A DNA stretch of 64,000 nt from NCBI RefSeq assembly GCF_014650895.1, contig NZ_BMVV01000002.1, positions 496,001 to 560,000 of the forward strand. The letters run 5' to 3'. The notes under the pieces were generated by a model. It was not told the DNA's origin. It did not search any database and was given only the letters and a program-made list of their open reading frames with translations. Numbering within the stretch: the first letter of the stretch is position 1; each line of letters opens with the position of its first letter. Below are positions 20,593 to 28,884 of the stretch, in pieces. Source of the stretch: Streptomyces omiyaensis (GTDB taxonomy: Bacteria > Actinomycetota > Actinomycetes > Streptomycetales > Streptomycetaceae). A program made the position numbers and the translations under genes.

Positions 20593-21090
20593 ATGTCGAT
20601 CGACGTCAACAACGAGTCCGGCACCGAGGTCGACGAGCAGGCGATCCTCGACGTCGCCCGCTACGCCCTCGGGCGCATGCGCATCCACCCGCTCTCCGAG
20701 CTCTCGGTGATCGTGGTGGACGCGGAGGCGATGGAGCAGCTCCACATCCAGTGGATGGACCTCCCCGGACCGACGGACGTCATGTCCTTCCCGATGGACG
20801 AGCTGCGCCCGCCGGCCAAGGACGACGAGGAGCCCCCGCAGGGGCTCCTCGGCGACATCGTGCTCTGCCCCGAGGTCGCCAAGAAGCAGGGCGAGGACGC
20901 CCCGACGAACCACTCCATGGACGAGGAGCTCCAGCTCCTCACCGTCCACGGCGTCCTCCACCTCCTCGGCTACGACCACGAGGAGCCGGACGAGAAGGCC
21001 GAGATGTTCGGCCTCCAGGCCGCCATCGTCGACGGCTGGCGCGCCGAGAAGGGCCTCACCGGCCCGTCCCCGGCCCCGACCGTCAACTGA
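20593..21090 (+). CDS. ybeY: Endoribonuclease YbeY (rRNA maturation factor)
   Basis: This 165-residue zinc metalloprotein has the signature H119-GVL-H123-LLGYD-H129 (HxxxHxxxxxH), the single-strand endoribonuclease site needed for 16S 3'-end maturation and ribosome quality control. GPTDVMSFP matches the usual TDVLSFP block. It sits between the phoH-like gene and corC, the arrangement seen in most bacteria, and is probably co-transcribed with both. Confidence 0.96.
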   Translation: MSIDVNNESGTEVDEQAILDVARYALGRMRIHPLSELSVIVVDAEAMEQLHIQWMDLPGPTDVMSFPMDELRPPAKDDEEPPQGLLGDIVLCPEVAKKQGEDAPTNHSMDEELQLLTVHGVLHLLGYDHEEPDEKAEMFGLQAAIVDGWRAEKGLTGPSPAPTVN

Positions 21091-21103
21091 CCCCGCGCGC
21101 CCG

Positions 21104-22411
21104 ATGAGCATCCAGCTGATCCTCGGCGCGGTCGCCCTGGTCGTCGTCGCCTGGCTCGCCGCCTGCGCCGAGGCCGGGCTCGCCCGCGTCTCCAGCTTCC
21201 GCGCCGCCGAGGCCGTCCGCTCCGGACGGCGCGGCGCCGACAAGCTCGCCCAGGTCGCCGCGGACCCCACCCGCTACCTCAACGTGGCGCTGCTCGTCCG
21301 CGTCGCCTGCGAGATGGCGGCCGGCGTCCTCGTCACGTACGCCTGCCTGGAGTACTTCCCGGAGACCTGGGAGGCGCTCCTCGTCGCCATCGCCGTGATG
21401 GTCCTGGTCAGCTACGTGGCCGTCGGGGTCTCGCCCCGCACCATCGGCCGCCAGCACCCGCTGAACACCGCGACCGCCGCCGCGTACGTCCTCCTGCCGC
21501 TGGCCCGGATCATGGGGCCGATCCCGCAGCTGCTGATCCTCATCGGCAACGCGCTCACCCCGGGCAAGGGCTTCCGCAAGGGCCCCTTCGCCTCCGAGGC
21601 GGAGCTGCGGGCGATGGTCGACCTCGCCGAGCAGGAGTCGCTGATCGAGGACGACGAGCGCCGCATGGTGCACTCGGTCTTCGAGCTGGGCGACACCCTG
21701 GTCCGCGAGGTGATGGTGCCGCGCACCGACCTCATCTGCATCGAGCGGTACAAGACCGTCCGGCAGGCCCTCACCCTCGCCCTGCGCTCCGGCTTCTCCC
21801 GGATCCCGGTGACGGGGGAGAACGAGGACGACATCGTCGGCATCGTGTACCTGAAGGACCTGGTCCGCAAGACGCACATCAACCGCGACGCCGAGGCCGA
21901 CCTGGTCTCCACCGCGATGCGGGCGGCGGCCTTCGTCCCCGACACCAAGAACGCCGGCGACCTGCTGCGCGAGATGCAGCAGGAGCGCAACCACGTCGCC
22001 GTCGTCATCGACGAGTACGGCGGCACCGCCGGCATCGTCACCATCGAGGACATCCTGGAGGAGATCGTCGGCGAGATCACCGACGAGTACGACCGGGAGC
22101 TGCCGCCCGTCGCGGAGCTCGGGGACGAGCGCCACCGGGTCACCGCCCGCCTCGACATCGGCGACCTCGGCGAGCTGTACGGCTTCGGTCCCGACGAGTT
22201 CGACGACGAGGACGTGGAGACCGTCGGCGGACTGCTCGCCAAGGCCCTCGGCCGGGTCCCGATCTCCGGTGCCTCGGCCGTCGTCGCCCTGCCGGACGGA
22301 CGGGAGCTGCGGCTGACCGCCGAGGCCCCGGCCGGCCGCCGGAACAAGATCGTCACCGTGCTCGTCGAGCCGGTCGCCCCGGTCGGCGCGGAAGGAGGGG
22401 ACCCGGAGTGA
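21104..22411 (+). CDS. CorC/CNNM-family (hemolysin-type) membrane protein
   Basis: This 435-residue protein has an N-terminal DUF21 transmembrane module (hydrophobic spans around residues 5-25, 60-80, 90-110 and 120-145), a pair of CBS domains (about 200-330, including VREVMVPRTDLI and IDEYGGTAGIVTIEDILEEIVGEI-type ends split by a loop) and a CorC_HlyC C-terminal domain (GDERHRVTARLDIGDL). The family mediates Mg/Co export or regulation rather than haemolysis. It follows ybeY by 13 nt and overlaps the MmcQ gene by 4 bp, placing it in the phoH-ybeY operon. Confidence 0.93.
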   Translation: MSIQLILGAVALVVVAWLAACAEAGLARVSSFRAAEAVRSGRRGADKLAQVAADPTRYLNVALLVRVACEMAAGVLVTYACLEYFPETWEALLVAIAVMVLVSYVAVGVSPRTIGRQHPLNTATAAAYVLLPLARIMGPIPQLLILIGNALTPGKGFRKGPFASEAELRAMVDLAEQESLIEDDERRMVHSVFELGDTLVREVMVPRTDLICIERYKTVRQALTLALRSGFSRIPVTGENEDDIVGIVYLKDLVRKTHINRDAEADLVSTAMRAAAFVPDTKNAGDLLREMQQERNHVAVVIDEYGGTAGIVTIEDILEEIVGEITDEYDRELPPVAELGDERHRVTARLDIGDLGELYGFGPDEFDDEDVETVGGLLAKALGRVPISGASAVVALPDGRELRLTAEAPAGRRNKIVTVLVEPVAPVGAEGGDPE

Positions 22412-22761
22412 CCCCGGACCGGCTGCGCGCCTTCTGCCTGGAGTTCGACGACGCCACCGAGGAGTTCCCCTTCGGTCCCGAGACCTCGGTCTTCAAGGTG
22501 GCGGGGAAGCTCTTCGCGCTCTCCCGGCTGGACGGCGAGCCGCTGCGGGTCAATCTGAAGTGCGATCCGGAGGACGCCGTCCGGCTCCGCGAGGAGCACC
22601 CGGCGATCACCCCCGGCTACCACATGAACAAGCGCCACTGGAACACGGTCGAGGTGGCCGGGCTCCCGGACCGGATGGTCCGGGAGCTGGTCGAGGACTC
22701 GTACGACCTGGTCGTGGCCGGGCTGCCGAAGGCGGTACGGCTCCGCCTCGACCGGCCGTAG
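22408..22761 (+). CDS. MmcQ/YjbR family protein
   Basis: This 117-residue CyaY-like-fold protein has the family blocks LEFDDATEEFPFGPE near the start and the central TPGYHMNKRHWNTV, followed by a C-terminal helix (LVEDSYDLVVAGLPKAVR). The family is called DNA-binding by similarity, but its role is unknown. It starts with GTG overlapping the corC stop codon (GTGA), so it is the last gene of the phoH-ybeY-corC unit; the next gene is on the other strand 28 bp away. Confidence 0.88.
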   Translation: MTPDRLRAFCLEFDDATEEFPFGPETSVFKVAGKLFALSRLDGEPLRVNLKCDPEDAVRLREEHPAITPGYHMNKRHWNTVEVAGLPDRMVRELVEDSYDLVVAGLPKAVRLRLDRP

Positions 22762-22789
22762 CCACCGCCGCCCGGAGGCTCCCTCCGCC

Positions 22790-24190
22790 CTACCGGGCGC
22801 GGCGCAGGCCCAGGGCGACGAGCACCGCCGCGCCCAGCACGATCGCCGCGTCCAGGACGATCACCGTGCGCACCCCGTCGTACAGGCTGCCGCCGGTGGT
22901 GGCGAGGGTGCCCAGCAGCGGGATGCCGACGGTCAGGCCGACCTGCTGGGTGGTGGTGACCAGGCCGGTCGCCAGTCCCTGCTGCTCGTCGGGGACGCCG
23001 GAGGTGACGGTGACGCCGTACGAGACGATCGCGACCAGGTGGAACATCGAGGCGATCGAGACGGCGGCGGTCGCCAGGACCGCACCCGACCCGGTGCCGA
23101 TCCCCAGCAGGGCGGTGACGAACAGGCCCTGTCCGGCGAGCCCGGCCGCGAGGGTGCGGCGGGCGCCGAAGCGGCCGATCAGCCGGGGCGCGAAGGTGCC
23201 GGCGAGGACCGACAGGACGCCCTGGACGCCGAAGACCAGGCCGGTGGCGAAGCCGGAGAGGCCGAGGGTCTCCTGGAGGTACAGGGTCAGCGCGAAGACC
23301 AGCGTCGACATCATCGAGAAGGTGACGAGCCCGCCGAGGTTGCCGAAGGCGACCGTGCGCCGGCGCAGCATCGGCAGCGACACCAGCGGCGCCTCGCTGC
23401 GGGACTCCACGACGGCGAAGGCGGCGAGCAGCACGACGCCGGCGACCAGGGTGACCGTGACGTCCGCGCCGCCGAAGCCGCGCTCGGCGGCCGTGGACAG
23501 GGCGTAGATCAGGGCCAGCAGACCGCCGGTGACGGTCACCGCGCCGGGCACGTCGAGCCGGGGCCGCTCGGGGGTGCGGGACTCGGCGAGCAGCCGGGGC
23601 GCGAAGGGCAGCACCAGCGCGCCGAAGAGGGCGAGCAGGCCCATGGTGGAGCGCCAGCCCAGGGTGTCGGTCATGACGCCGCCGAGGATCATGCCGACGG
23701 TGAAGCCCAGCGAGAGCAGGGTGCCGGAGATGCCGAGCGCCCGGTCGCGCAGCGGGCCCTCGGGGAAGGTGGTGGTGAGCAGGGACATGCCGGTCGGCAC
23801 GATCGCGGCGGCGCCGAGGCCCTGGAGGGCGCGGCCGGCGAGGAAGGAGGCCGGGTCCCAGGCGAAGGCGGCGAGCAGGGAGGCCGCCCCGAAGACCGCG
23901 AGGCCGGTGAGGAAGAGCCGCTTGCGGCCGTAGAGGTCGCCGATCCGGCCGAAGAGCAGCAGGAAGCCGCCGGACGGCAGGGCGAAGGCGGTGACCGCCC
24001 ACTGGAGGGCGGAGGGGCTGAGGCCGAGGTCGGCGCCGAGCGCGGGCAGGGCGACGTTGAGGACGGAGAAGTCGAGCGACACCATGAACTGGGCGGCGCA
24101 CAGCACGACGAGGACGAGCCGGGACCGCCCGGTGAGGGCCGGGGGAGCGGGGGGCGCGGTCGTGCCGGGGGCGGAGGTGACGGTTGCCAT
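22790..24190 (-). CDS. MFS drug-exporter-like transporter (DHA2-like)
   Basis: This 466-residue major-facilitator protein has the N-terminal block LDFSVLNVALPALGADLG and motif A GRIGDLYGRKR, both typical of proton-driven multidrug efflux pumps. GALVLPFAPRLLAE and a long run of hydrophobic spans fit 14 helices, although I counted only roughly. The ATG at 24190 is chosen; a GTG at 24196 is in frame. Its -10-like TAAGTT (24233-24238 complement) overlaps the opposite TATCCT of the divergent XRE regulator gene, so that regulator likely controls it. Confidence 0.88.
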   Translation of the reverse strand: MATVTSAPGTTAPPAPPALTGRSRLVLVVLCAAQFMVSLDFSVLNVALPALGADLGLSPSALQWAVTAFALPSGGFLLLFGRIGDLYGRKRLFLTGLAVFGAASLLAAFAWDPASFLAGRALQGLGAAAIVPTGMSLLTTTFPEGPLRDRALGISGTLLSLGFTVGMILGGVMTDTLGWRSTMGLLALFGALVLPFAPRLLAESRTPERPRLDVPGAVTVTGGLLALIYALSTAAERGFGGADVTVTLVAGVVLLAAFAVVESRSEAPLVSLPMLRRRTVAFGNLGGLVTFSMMSTLVFALTLYLQETLGLSGFATGLVFGVQGVLSVLAGTFAPRLIGRFGARRTLAAGLAGQGLFVTALLGIGTGSGAVLATAAVSIASMFHLVAIVSYGVTVTSGVPDEQQGLATGLVTTTQQVGLTVGIPLLGTLATTGGSLYDGVRTVIVLDAAIVLGAAVLVALGLRRAR

Positions 24191-24232
24191 GGCCACGACT
24201 CTCGTCGGCCGGGAACAACGCTGGGGAGCGGG

Positions 24233-24242
24233 AACTTATCCT
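24233..24242. promoter_or_regulatory. Overlapping divergent -10 elements of the MFS and XRE genes
   Basis: On the minus strand TAAGTT (24233-24238) fits a -10 for the exporter gene; on the plus strand TATCCT (24237-24242) fits a -10 for the regulator gene. The 2-bp overlap would make the two promoters compete for RNA polymerase. Confidence 0.45.
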
Positions 24243-24281
24243 GTTGGTCGCACCACCAGGCGTCCGGGGGAGGAAGCAGAC

Positions 24282-25166
24282 GTGGCCACGGCGAGCGAGA
24301 GCGACGCGTCCAAGCGGCACCGGCTGGGCGAGCTGCGCGAGTTCCTGATGAGCCGTCGGGCCCGGGTCGGTCCGGCCGAGGCGGGACTGCCGGACGGCGG
24401 CCGGCGGCGCACGCCGGGACTGCGCCGCGAGGAGGTCGCCGTCCTCGCCGGGGTCGGGGTCAGCTGGTACCAGTGGCTGGAGCAGGGCCGGGACATCACC
24501 GTCTCCCCGCAGGTCCTCGACTCGGTGGCGCGGGTGCTGAAGCTGAGCCCCGCGGAGCGCCGCCACCTGTACGTCCTCGCGGCGCTGAACCCGCCGGCCC
24601 TCGAAGCGGCCCCGGAGGACCGGGACATGTGCCACGGGCTGCGCCGGCTGATCGAGGCGTGGACGCCCTTCCCGGCGCACATCATGGACGTGTACTGGAA
24701 CACGGTGATGTTCAACGACGCGGCGGCGGCCGTGCTCGGGATGCGGTCGGACGCCACCCGGAACTGCCTGATCGACTTCTTCACCGACGAGCGGTACCGG
24801 TCGCGGATGCGGGGCTGGGAGGAGCTGGCGCCGAAGGTCGTGGCGCAGTTCCGGTCGGCCTGCTCGGAGTGCCCGGACGACGACGGCTTCCGCGCGGTGG
24901 TCGAGGAGGCGCGGGCGGCGAGCCCGGAGTTCGCCGAGCTGTGGGAGCGCCGGGACATCCGGCCGGGCGGCCAGAACCGCAAGGAGATGGACCACCCGGT
25001 GGCCGGGCTGCTCGTCATGGAGGCGACCCAGCTGCGGGTGCCCGCCCGGCCGGACCTGGTGATCGTGCTGCACACCCCGCTGCCGGAGGCGCGGACCGCG
25101 GAGAAGCTGGAGTGGCTGGACTCCCCGGAGGGCCGGCGGGGGGCGCTGTACCCGCTGGCGGGGTGA
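24282..25166 (+). CDS. XRE-family regulator with MmyB-like ligand domain
   Basis: This 294-residue protein has an N-terminal helix-turn-helix (RRTPGLRREEVAVLAGVGVS, followed by the WYQWLEQGRDI recognition segment) and a C-terminal MmyB-type PAS-like domain (about residues 110-285; VYWNTVMFNDAAAAVLG), the class thought to bind a small ligand. Start GTG 24282 follows GGGGGAGG (24266-24273) by 8 nt. It is divergent from the MFS exporter gene with overlapping promoters, the usual layout of a local efflux regulator; the inducing compound is unknown. Confidence 0.9.
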   Translation: MATASESDASKRHRLGELREFLMSRRARVGPAEAGLPDGGRRRTPGLRREEVAVLAGVGVSWYQWLEQGRDITVSPQVLDSVARVLKLSPAERRHLYVLAALNPPALEAAPEDRDMCHGLRRLIEAWTPFPAHIMDVYWNTVMFNDAAAAVLGMRSDATRNCLIDFFTDERYRSRMRGWEELAPKVVAQFRSACSECPDDDGFRAVVEEARAASPEFAELWERRDIRPGGQNRKEMDHPVAGLLVMEATQLRVPARPDLVIVLHTPLPEARTAEKLEWLDSPEGRRGALYPLAG

Positions 25167-25193
25167 GCCGGGGCCCCGACCTATGCTCGCTCC

Positions 25194-25556
25194 ATGACAC
25201 TCAGCAGTGAGCACGGCGACCTCGGCGCCGAGGACCTGAAGATCATCACGCTGGCGCGCAGCGCCCGCGCCCGCAACGGCGTGCCCGAGGGCGCGGCCGT
25301 ACGGGACGAGACCGGCCGCACCTACGTGGCGGGCACGGTGGAGCTGGAGTCGCTGAAGCTGAGCGCCCTGCGGACGGCCGTGGCGATGGCCGTGGCGAGC
25401 GGGGCCGAGTCGCTGGAGGCGGCGGCCGTGGTCTCGGCCGGCGAGGCCGTGTCCGACGAGGACCGGGCGGCCGTGCGGGACCTGGGCGGGCCGCGGACGC
25501 CGGTGCTGCTCGCGGGCCCCGACGGGCAGCTGCGCACGGCGGGCACCGCGGGCTGA
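25194..25556 (+). CDS. Cytidine-deaminase-like protein lacking all zinc ligands
   Basis: This 120-residue protein aligns by eye to small homotetrameric cytidine deaminases: GTVELESLKLSALRTAVAMA sits where NVEN...TVCAERTA should be, and SDEDRAAVRDLGGP where PCGRCRQV...GGP should be. The catalytic Glu position is Leu59 and there is not one cysteine in the whole protein, so the Cys-based zinc site cannot exist. Other entries of this kind are often labelled cytidine deaminase, and catalysis is unlikely. TATGCT (25182-25187) lies 6 nt before the ATG, suggesting a leaderless message. It precedes the surface-protein cassette, beyond which lies era. Confidence 0.8.
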   Translation: MTLSSEHGDLGAEDLKIITLARSARARNGVPEGAAVRDETGRTYVAGTVELESLKLSALRTAVAMAVASGAESLEAAAVVSAGEAVSDEDRAAVRDLGGPRTPVLLAGPDGQLRTAGTAG

Positions 25557-25575
25557 GCGGGGCGCGCCGGCACGG

Positions 25576-25597
25576 GGGTCCGGCCGCGGCCGGACCC
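25576..25597 (+). terminator. Hairpin after the deaminase-like gene
   Basis: GGGTCCGGCC (25576-25585) pairs perfectly with 25588-25597; the two-base centre means the innermost pairs open into a tetraloop. It is followed by TTGCGCGTTTG, a weak T-tract. Confidence 0.6.
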
Positions 25598-25673
25598 TTG
25601 CGCGTTTGTGAAGGATCTCCGCACATTCTCTTGCCTTCCCGTGCCGTCTGCGTCTCAATAGGCGGCGGACGGC

Positions 25674-25690
25674 CCGACGGGCCGTCAGAT
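25674..25690. promoter_or_regulatory. Palindromic motif upstream of the first secreted-protein gene
   Basis: The sequence CCGACGGGCCGTCAGAT contains GACGG-GC-CGTC-type symmetry and matches the palindrome at 26341-26355 in the form YGAYGGGYCRTCAG. A longer hairpin (GACGGCCC at 25668-25675 with 25679-25686) overlaps it. Confidence 0.5.
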
Positions 25691-25753
25691 GTCCGCCATT
25701 CCACGCAGTGCCCGCACCCCTGCGTTCGTCATCGGAAGGGGTACGAACTCGCC

Positions 25754-26236
25754 ATGAGAAGAAGCACCTGGGGAGCGGCCGGAGCACTCGCCGCGGGCCT
25801 CGCCACCGCCTCCCTCGCCTTCGCCCCCACGGCCTCCGCGGCCGTCTCGCCGGGCACGGCGACGGCCACGTACGACTGCGGGAGCTGGGGCGGCGGCACC
25901 GCCACCCTCACCATGACCCACTCCGGGACCACGGGACAGGTCTCGATCACCGCCCCCGTCACCACGCCGGTCGCGGTCGGCGCGGACACGATCGGCTCCA
26001 CGCTGATCCTGGACAACACCACGGGTCCGGACCGGGTCTTCACCGGCAAGAAGAACCCGGCCATCCCGGCCGGCGGCACCGCGAAGCTCGGCCCGCTGAC
26101 GGCCGCCAACGTGGTCGCCGGCGACAGCCTCAACTCGTACTTCGCCGGCGTCGCCCTCAAGCTGGTGATCTTCGGCATCACCGTGAACTGCGACGCGGTC
26201 ACGTCGCAGTCCCCGGGGCCGTTCGTCATCAGCTGA
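25754..26236 (+). CDS. Secreted beta-sandwich protein of unknown function
   Basis: This 160-residue protein has a Sec signal peptide (RRS, hydrophobic AAGALAAGLATASLAFA, cleavage after TASA at about residue 30). The mature part is Thr/Gly/Val-rich, has two cysteines (YDCGSW and VNCDAV) likely to form a disulfide, and ends near PFVIS with no anchor. It shares the segment pattern TGKKNPAIPAGG with TGPKKNPPVPGKG in the N-terminal domain of the next gene, so the two domains look paralogous. A weak AAGGGG lies about 11 nt upstream of the ATG. I do not recognise a function; release into the cell-wall space is inferred. Confidence 0.75.
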   Translation: MRRSTWGAAGALAAGLATASLAFAPTASAAVSPGTATATYDCGSWGGGTATLTMTHSGTTGQVSITAPVTTPVAVGADTIGSTLILDNTTGPDRVFTGKKNPAIPAGGTAKLGPLTAANVVAGDSLNSYFAGVALKLVIFGITVNCDAVTSQSPGPFVIS

Positions 26237-26252
26237 CCCACCGCACCACCCG

Positions 26253-26283
26253 GGACCGGTGCCGCCGAGGGCGGTGCCGGTCC
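26253..26283 (+). terminator. Hairpin after the first secreted-protein gene
   Basis: A 14-bp stem (26253-26266 with 26270-26283) includes two adjacent G-U wobbles and has a GAG loop. No T-run follows. Confidence 0.6.
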
Positions 26284-26340
26284 TCGGCATGCCACCGGAC
26301 ATGCCGGAGAAGTCGGCACATCGACCGATCCTGCCATTAT

Positions 26341-26355
26341 CTGATGGGTCATCAG
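26341..26355. promoter_or_regulatory. Palindrome CTGATG-GGT-CATCAG upstream of the WxL-like gene
   Basis: The arms CTGATG and CATCAG are perfectly complementary around a 3-nt centre, inside an unusually AT-rich stretch (26325-26385). The same consensus precedes the neighbouring secreted-protein gene at 25674, which suggests a common regulator. Confidence 0.6.
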
Positions 26356-26437
26356 TCAATGGCTTCCGTCGTTATTGACTTCTCTCGCCCCCCGGCCGTC
26401 AATGGCGCCCTCTCGACCCTCAGGAGGGGGCACACAC

Positions 26438-27775
26438 ATGGCACTCACCCGAACCCGGGCGGCGGCCCGAAGACGGCGCTGGACCGCCGTCCTCGGCGCC
26501 ACCGCCCTCGCGTTCGCGGCCGGCGGCGGGCTCGCCGCCCCCGCCCACGCGACCGGCGCCGGGCAGTCGGTGGAATTCCCCACCCGCTGCGTCCCGCCGC
26601 CCATCGCCGGCATCCCGCCCATCGAGGGCACGACCACCGCCGTGATCTCGGTCGACAACGCCAGCCCCAAGGTCGGCGACAAGGTCAACGTGACCTACTC
26701 GATCACCAAGCCCGCCGCGTCCAACCCGGTCGACCTCGCGCTCCCGGCCGACATCCTCACCCCCAGCGGCAAGGTCGTCCTCGGCGGCGCGCAGAGCGGC
26801 GCCATCAGCGTCACGGGCCCCAAGAAGAACCCCCCGGTCCCCGGCAAGGGAGCCTTCCCCGGCTTCTCCATGACCGGCAGCTTCACGGTCACCACGGCGG
26901 GCGCGATCACCCTCTCGCCCGGTGACTACAACATCCACACCAGCTACCTCATGGAGCTGGACACCCCCTGCACGGTGCTCAACCCGCCCGCCCCCGTCTC
27001 CCAGACGGTCCAGGCCGGCGACCAGCCCGTGCCCAACGAGCGGACCCTCGAACTCGGCACCGCCTCCGGCGCCCCCGGCGTCCGGGTCACCGTCACCGGC
27101 GCCCGGTTCACCCCGCTCACCGAGGTGACCGTGGCCGCCCGGGCCGGGGCCGCGGAGACCGCCGACCGGATGACCGTCACCACCGACAGCGCGGGCGGCT
27201 TCGTCGCCCGGCTCAAGGTGAACGACCCGGCCACCACCGGCGTCGTCGCCTACGAGGGCGGGAGCTGGAACGCGGAGAAGGGCGCCGGCCCGATCCCGTA
27301 CCAGGTGATCGACGACACCCCGACGCCGCCGAACAGCCAGAAGATCACCGCCACGGTCACGGCGGGCGAGCTGTCCATGACCCAGGCCGGGGACGCCGTC
27401 GCGCTCTCCTCGGTCGACTTCGGGCAGGGCGGCGCGGCCACCGGGGCGCTGCGGACGGTGACGGTCAAGGACTTCCGCGGCGGCCCCGCGGGCTGGTCCG
27501 TGACCGGCAAGGTCACCGACTTCACCGGTCCGGGCGGTGCCATCGGCGCCGACCGGCTCAGCTGGAGCCCGGCCTGCGTCGCCAAGGAGGGCAGCCCCAG
27601 CGCCTGCACGGCCGGCTCGGCCGGACCCGTCGGCGCCGGAGCGACCCTCGCCTCCACCGCGAACGGCACGGTCACCGGTGGCGAGTTCACCGTCGACGCC
27701 GGACTCTCCCTGGACGTCCCGGCGTTCACCGCGCCCGGAAGCTACGCGGGCGTGCTGACGCTGACCCTGTCCTGA
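26438..27775 (+). CDS. Secreted protein with WxL-like C-terminal domain
   Basis: This 445-residue exported protein has an Arg-rich signal peptide ending AHA at residue 38. Residues about 45-190 form a domain paralogous to the preceding gene product (same GPKKNPPVPGKG-type core and a Cys pair RCVPPP...TPCTV). About 200-305 is a second beta-rich domain (GVRVTVTGARFTPLTEV). The C-terminal 120 residues resemble the Gram-positive WxL wall-binding domain: VTVKDFRGGPAGWSVTG supplies the first W-x-hydrophobic motif and YAGVLTLTLS the second, with Leu for Trp. The ATG at 26438 follows AGGAGGGGG (26422-26430) by 7 nt. The WxL call is by eye. Confidence 0.78.
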   Translation: MALTRTRAAARRRRWTAVLGATALAFAAGGGLAAPAHATGAGQSVEFPTRCVPPPIAGIPPIEGTTTAVISVDNASPKVGDKVNVTYSITKPAASNPVDLALPADILTPSGKVVLGGAQSGAISVTGPKKNPPVPGKGAFPGFSMTGSFTVTTAGAITLSPGDYNIHTSYLMELDTPCTVLNPPAPVSQTVQAGDQPVPNERTLELGTASGAPGVRVTVTGARFTPLTEVTVAARAGAAETADRMTVTTDSAGGFVARLKVNDPATTGVVAYEGGSWNAEKGAGPIPYQVIDDTPTPPNSQKITATVTAGELSMTQAGDAVALSSVDFGQGGAATGALRTVTVKDFRGGPAGWSVTGKVTDFTGPGGAIGADRLSWSPACVAKEGSPSACTAGSAGPVGAGATLASTANGTVTGGEFTVDAGLSLDVPAFTAPGSYAGVLTLTLS

Positions 27776-27780
27776 CGACG

Positions 27781-27822
27781 GCCGGCGGGCCGGCCGGGCG
27801 CACCCCCGGCCGGCCCGCCGGC
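27781..27822 (+). terminator. Strong hairpin between the WxL-like and DUF916 genes
   Basis: A perfect 18-bp GC-only stem (27781-27798 with 27805-27822) with a 6-nt loop. It should terminate or attenuate transcription between the two genes, so the downstream gene either has its own promoter or receives read-through. Confidence 0.8.
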
Positions 27823-27898
27823 GGCCCCGTCCCCGCACCTCTCCACCGGCTCCACCGCACCCACTCCTCCCCACCGCACCCACCGGGGGTTCCGCACC

Positions 27899-28846
27899 GT
27901 GCGACGCAAGCTGTACGTCCTCCTCCTGAGCGCCGCCCTGCTGCTCCTCGGGTCCCCGGCCGCCCAGGCCGCCGAGAACGGCGAGTGGGCCGTCTACCCG
28001 GCCGCCGCCCGCCTCGGCGAACGCCCCTACTTCTTCCTCACCGCCGACCCCGGCGCCACCCTCCGCGACCGGGTCACCGTCGCCAACAAGACGGCCGAGC
28101 CGCTCACCTTCCGGCTCTACGGCGCCGACGCCTACAACACCGAGCGCGACGGCGGCTTCGCCCTGCGCACCCTGAAGGAGCCGCAGACCGGCACCGGTGC
28201 CTGGATCAAGCCCGAACGCGCCACGGTCACCGTCCCGCCGCGCTCCGCCGTCACCGTCCCCTTCACCCTCACCGTCCCCGCCGACGCCGACCCCGGCGAC
28301 CACCCCGGGGCCCTCGTCGCCCTCGACGAGCGGATCGCCCCCGCCGACGGCGGCTCCGTCGCCCTGGGGATCCAGCGGGCCGTCGGCGCCCGCGTCTACC
28401 TCAAGGTCAGCGGCCCCGCCGTACCCGCGCTCGCCGTCGAGGACGTCACCCTGGAGCAGGACCGGCCGGTCGTCCCCGGCGTCCGGGACGGCACCGCCGT
28501 CGTCACGTACACCCTCCACAACCGCGGCAACGTCACCCTCAACCCCCAGGTCGTCCTCTCCGCCCAGGGGCTCTTCGGCCGCACCCTGCTCGACCGCGAC
28601 CTCGCCCAGGTGCCGTCCGAGCTGCTGCCCCGCCAGCGGATCCGGCTGACCGAGAAGTGGATCGGATCACCGCAGTTCGACTGGGGCGAGGTGACCCTCA
28701 CCGCCACCGCGAAGGACGTCCGCGAGAGCGCCGGCGTCTCCTTCGTCGCCCTGCCCTGGCCGCTCGCCGGAGTGCTCCTCCTGGCCGCCGGGGGAGGCCT
28801 CGCGGGGTGGCGGATCCGGCGCCGCGCGGCCCGGCCGGGACACTGA
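27899..28846 (+). CDS. Membrane-anchored DUF916 (WxL-interacting-protein-like) surface protein
   Basis: This 315-residue protein has a signal peptide (cleaved near AQA, residue 24), a DUF916-type domain (about 28-145, beginning GEWAVYPAAA with VANKTAEPLTFRLYG), a second beta domain (about 155-275, with YTLHNRGNVTLNP), one transmembrane helix (about 284-304) and a basic C-terminal tail RIRRRAARPGH. This is the architecture of WxLIP proteins, which in Firmicutes bind peptidoglycan and are encoded beside WxL proteins. The gene follows the WxL-like gene, supporting a joint wall-bound complex. GTG at 27899, GGGGGT 9 nt upstream. Confidence 0.83.
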   Translation: MRRKLYVLLLSAALLLLGSPAAQAAENGEWAVYPAAARLGERPYFFLTADPGATLRDRVTVANKTAEPLTFRLYGADAYNTERDGGFALRTLKEPQTGTGAWIKPERATVTVPPRSAVTVPFTLTVPADADPGDHPGALVALDERIAPADGGSVALGIQRAVGARVYLKVSGPAVPALAVEDVTLEQDRPVVPGVRDGTAVVTYTLHNRGNVTLNPQVVLSAQGLFGRTLLDRDLAQVPSELLPRQRIRLTEKWIGSPQFDWGEVTLTATAKDVRESAGVSFVALPWPLAGVLLLAAGGGLAGWRIRRRAARPGH

Positions 28847-28884
28847 GTACGTGAGGCGGCCGCTCATCGGGGAGAATGGCCCCC

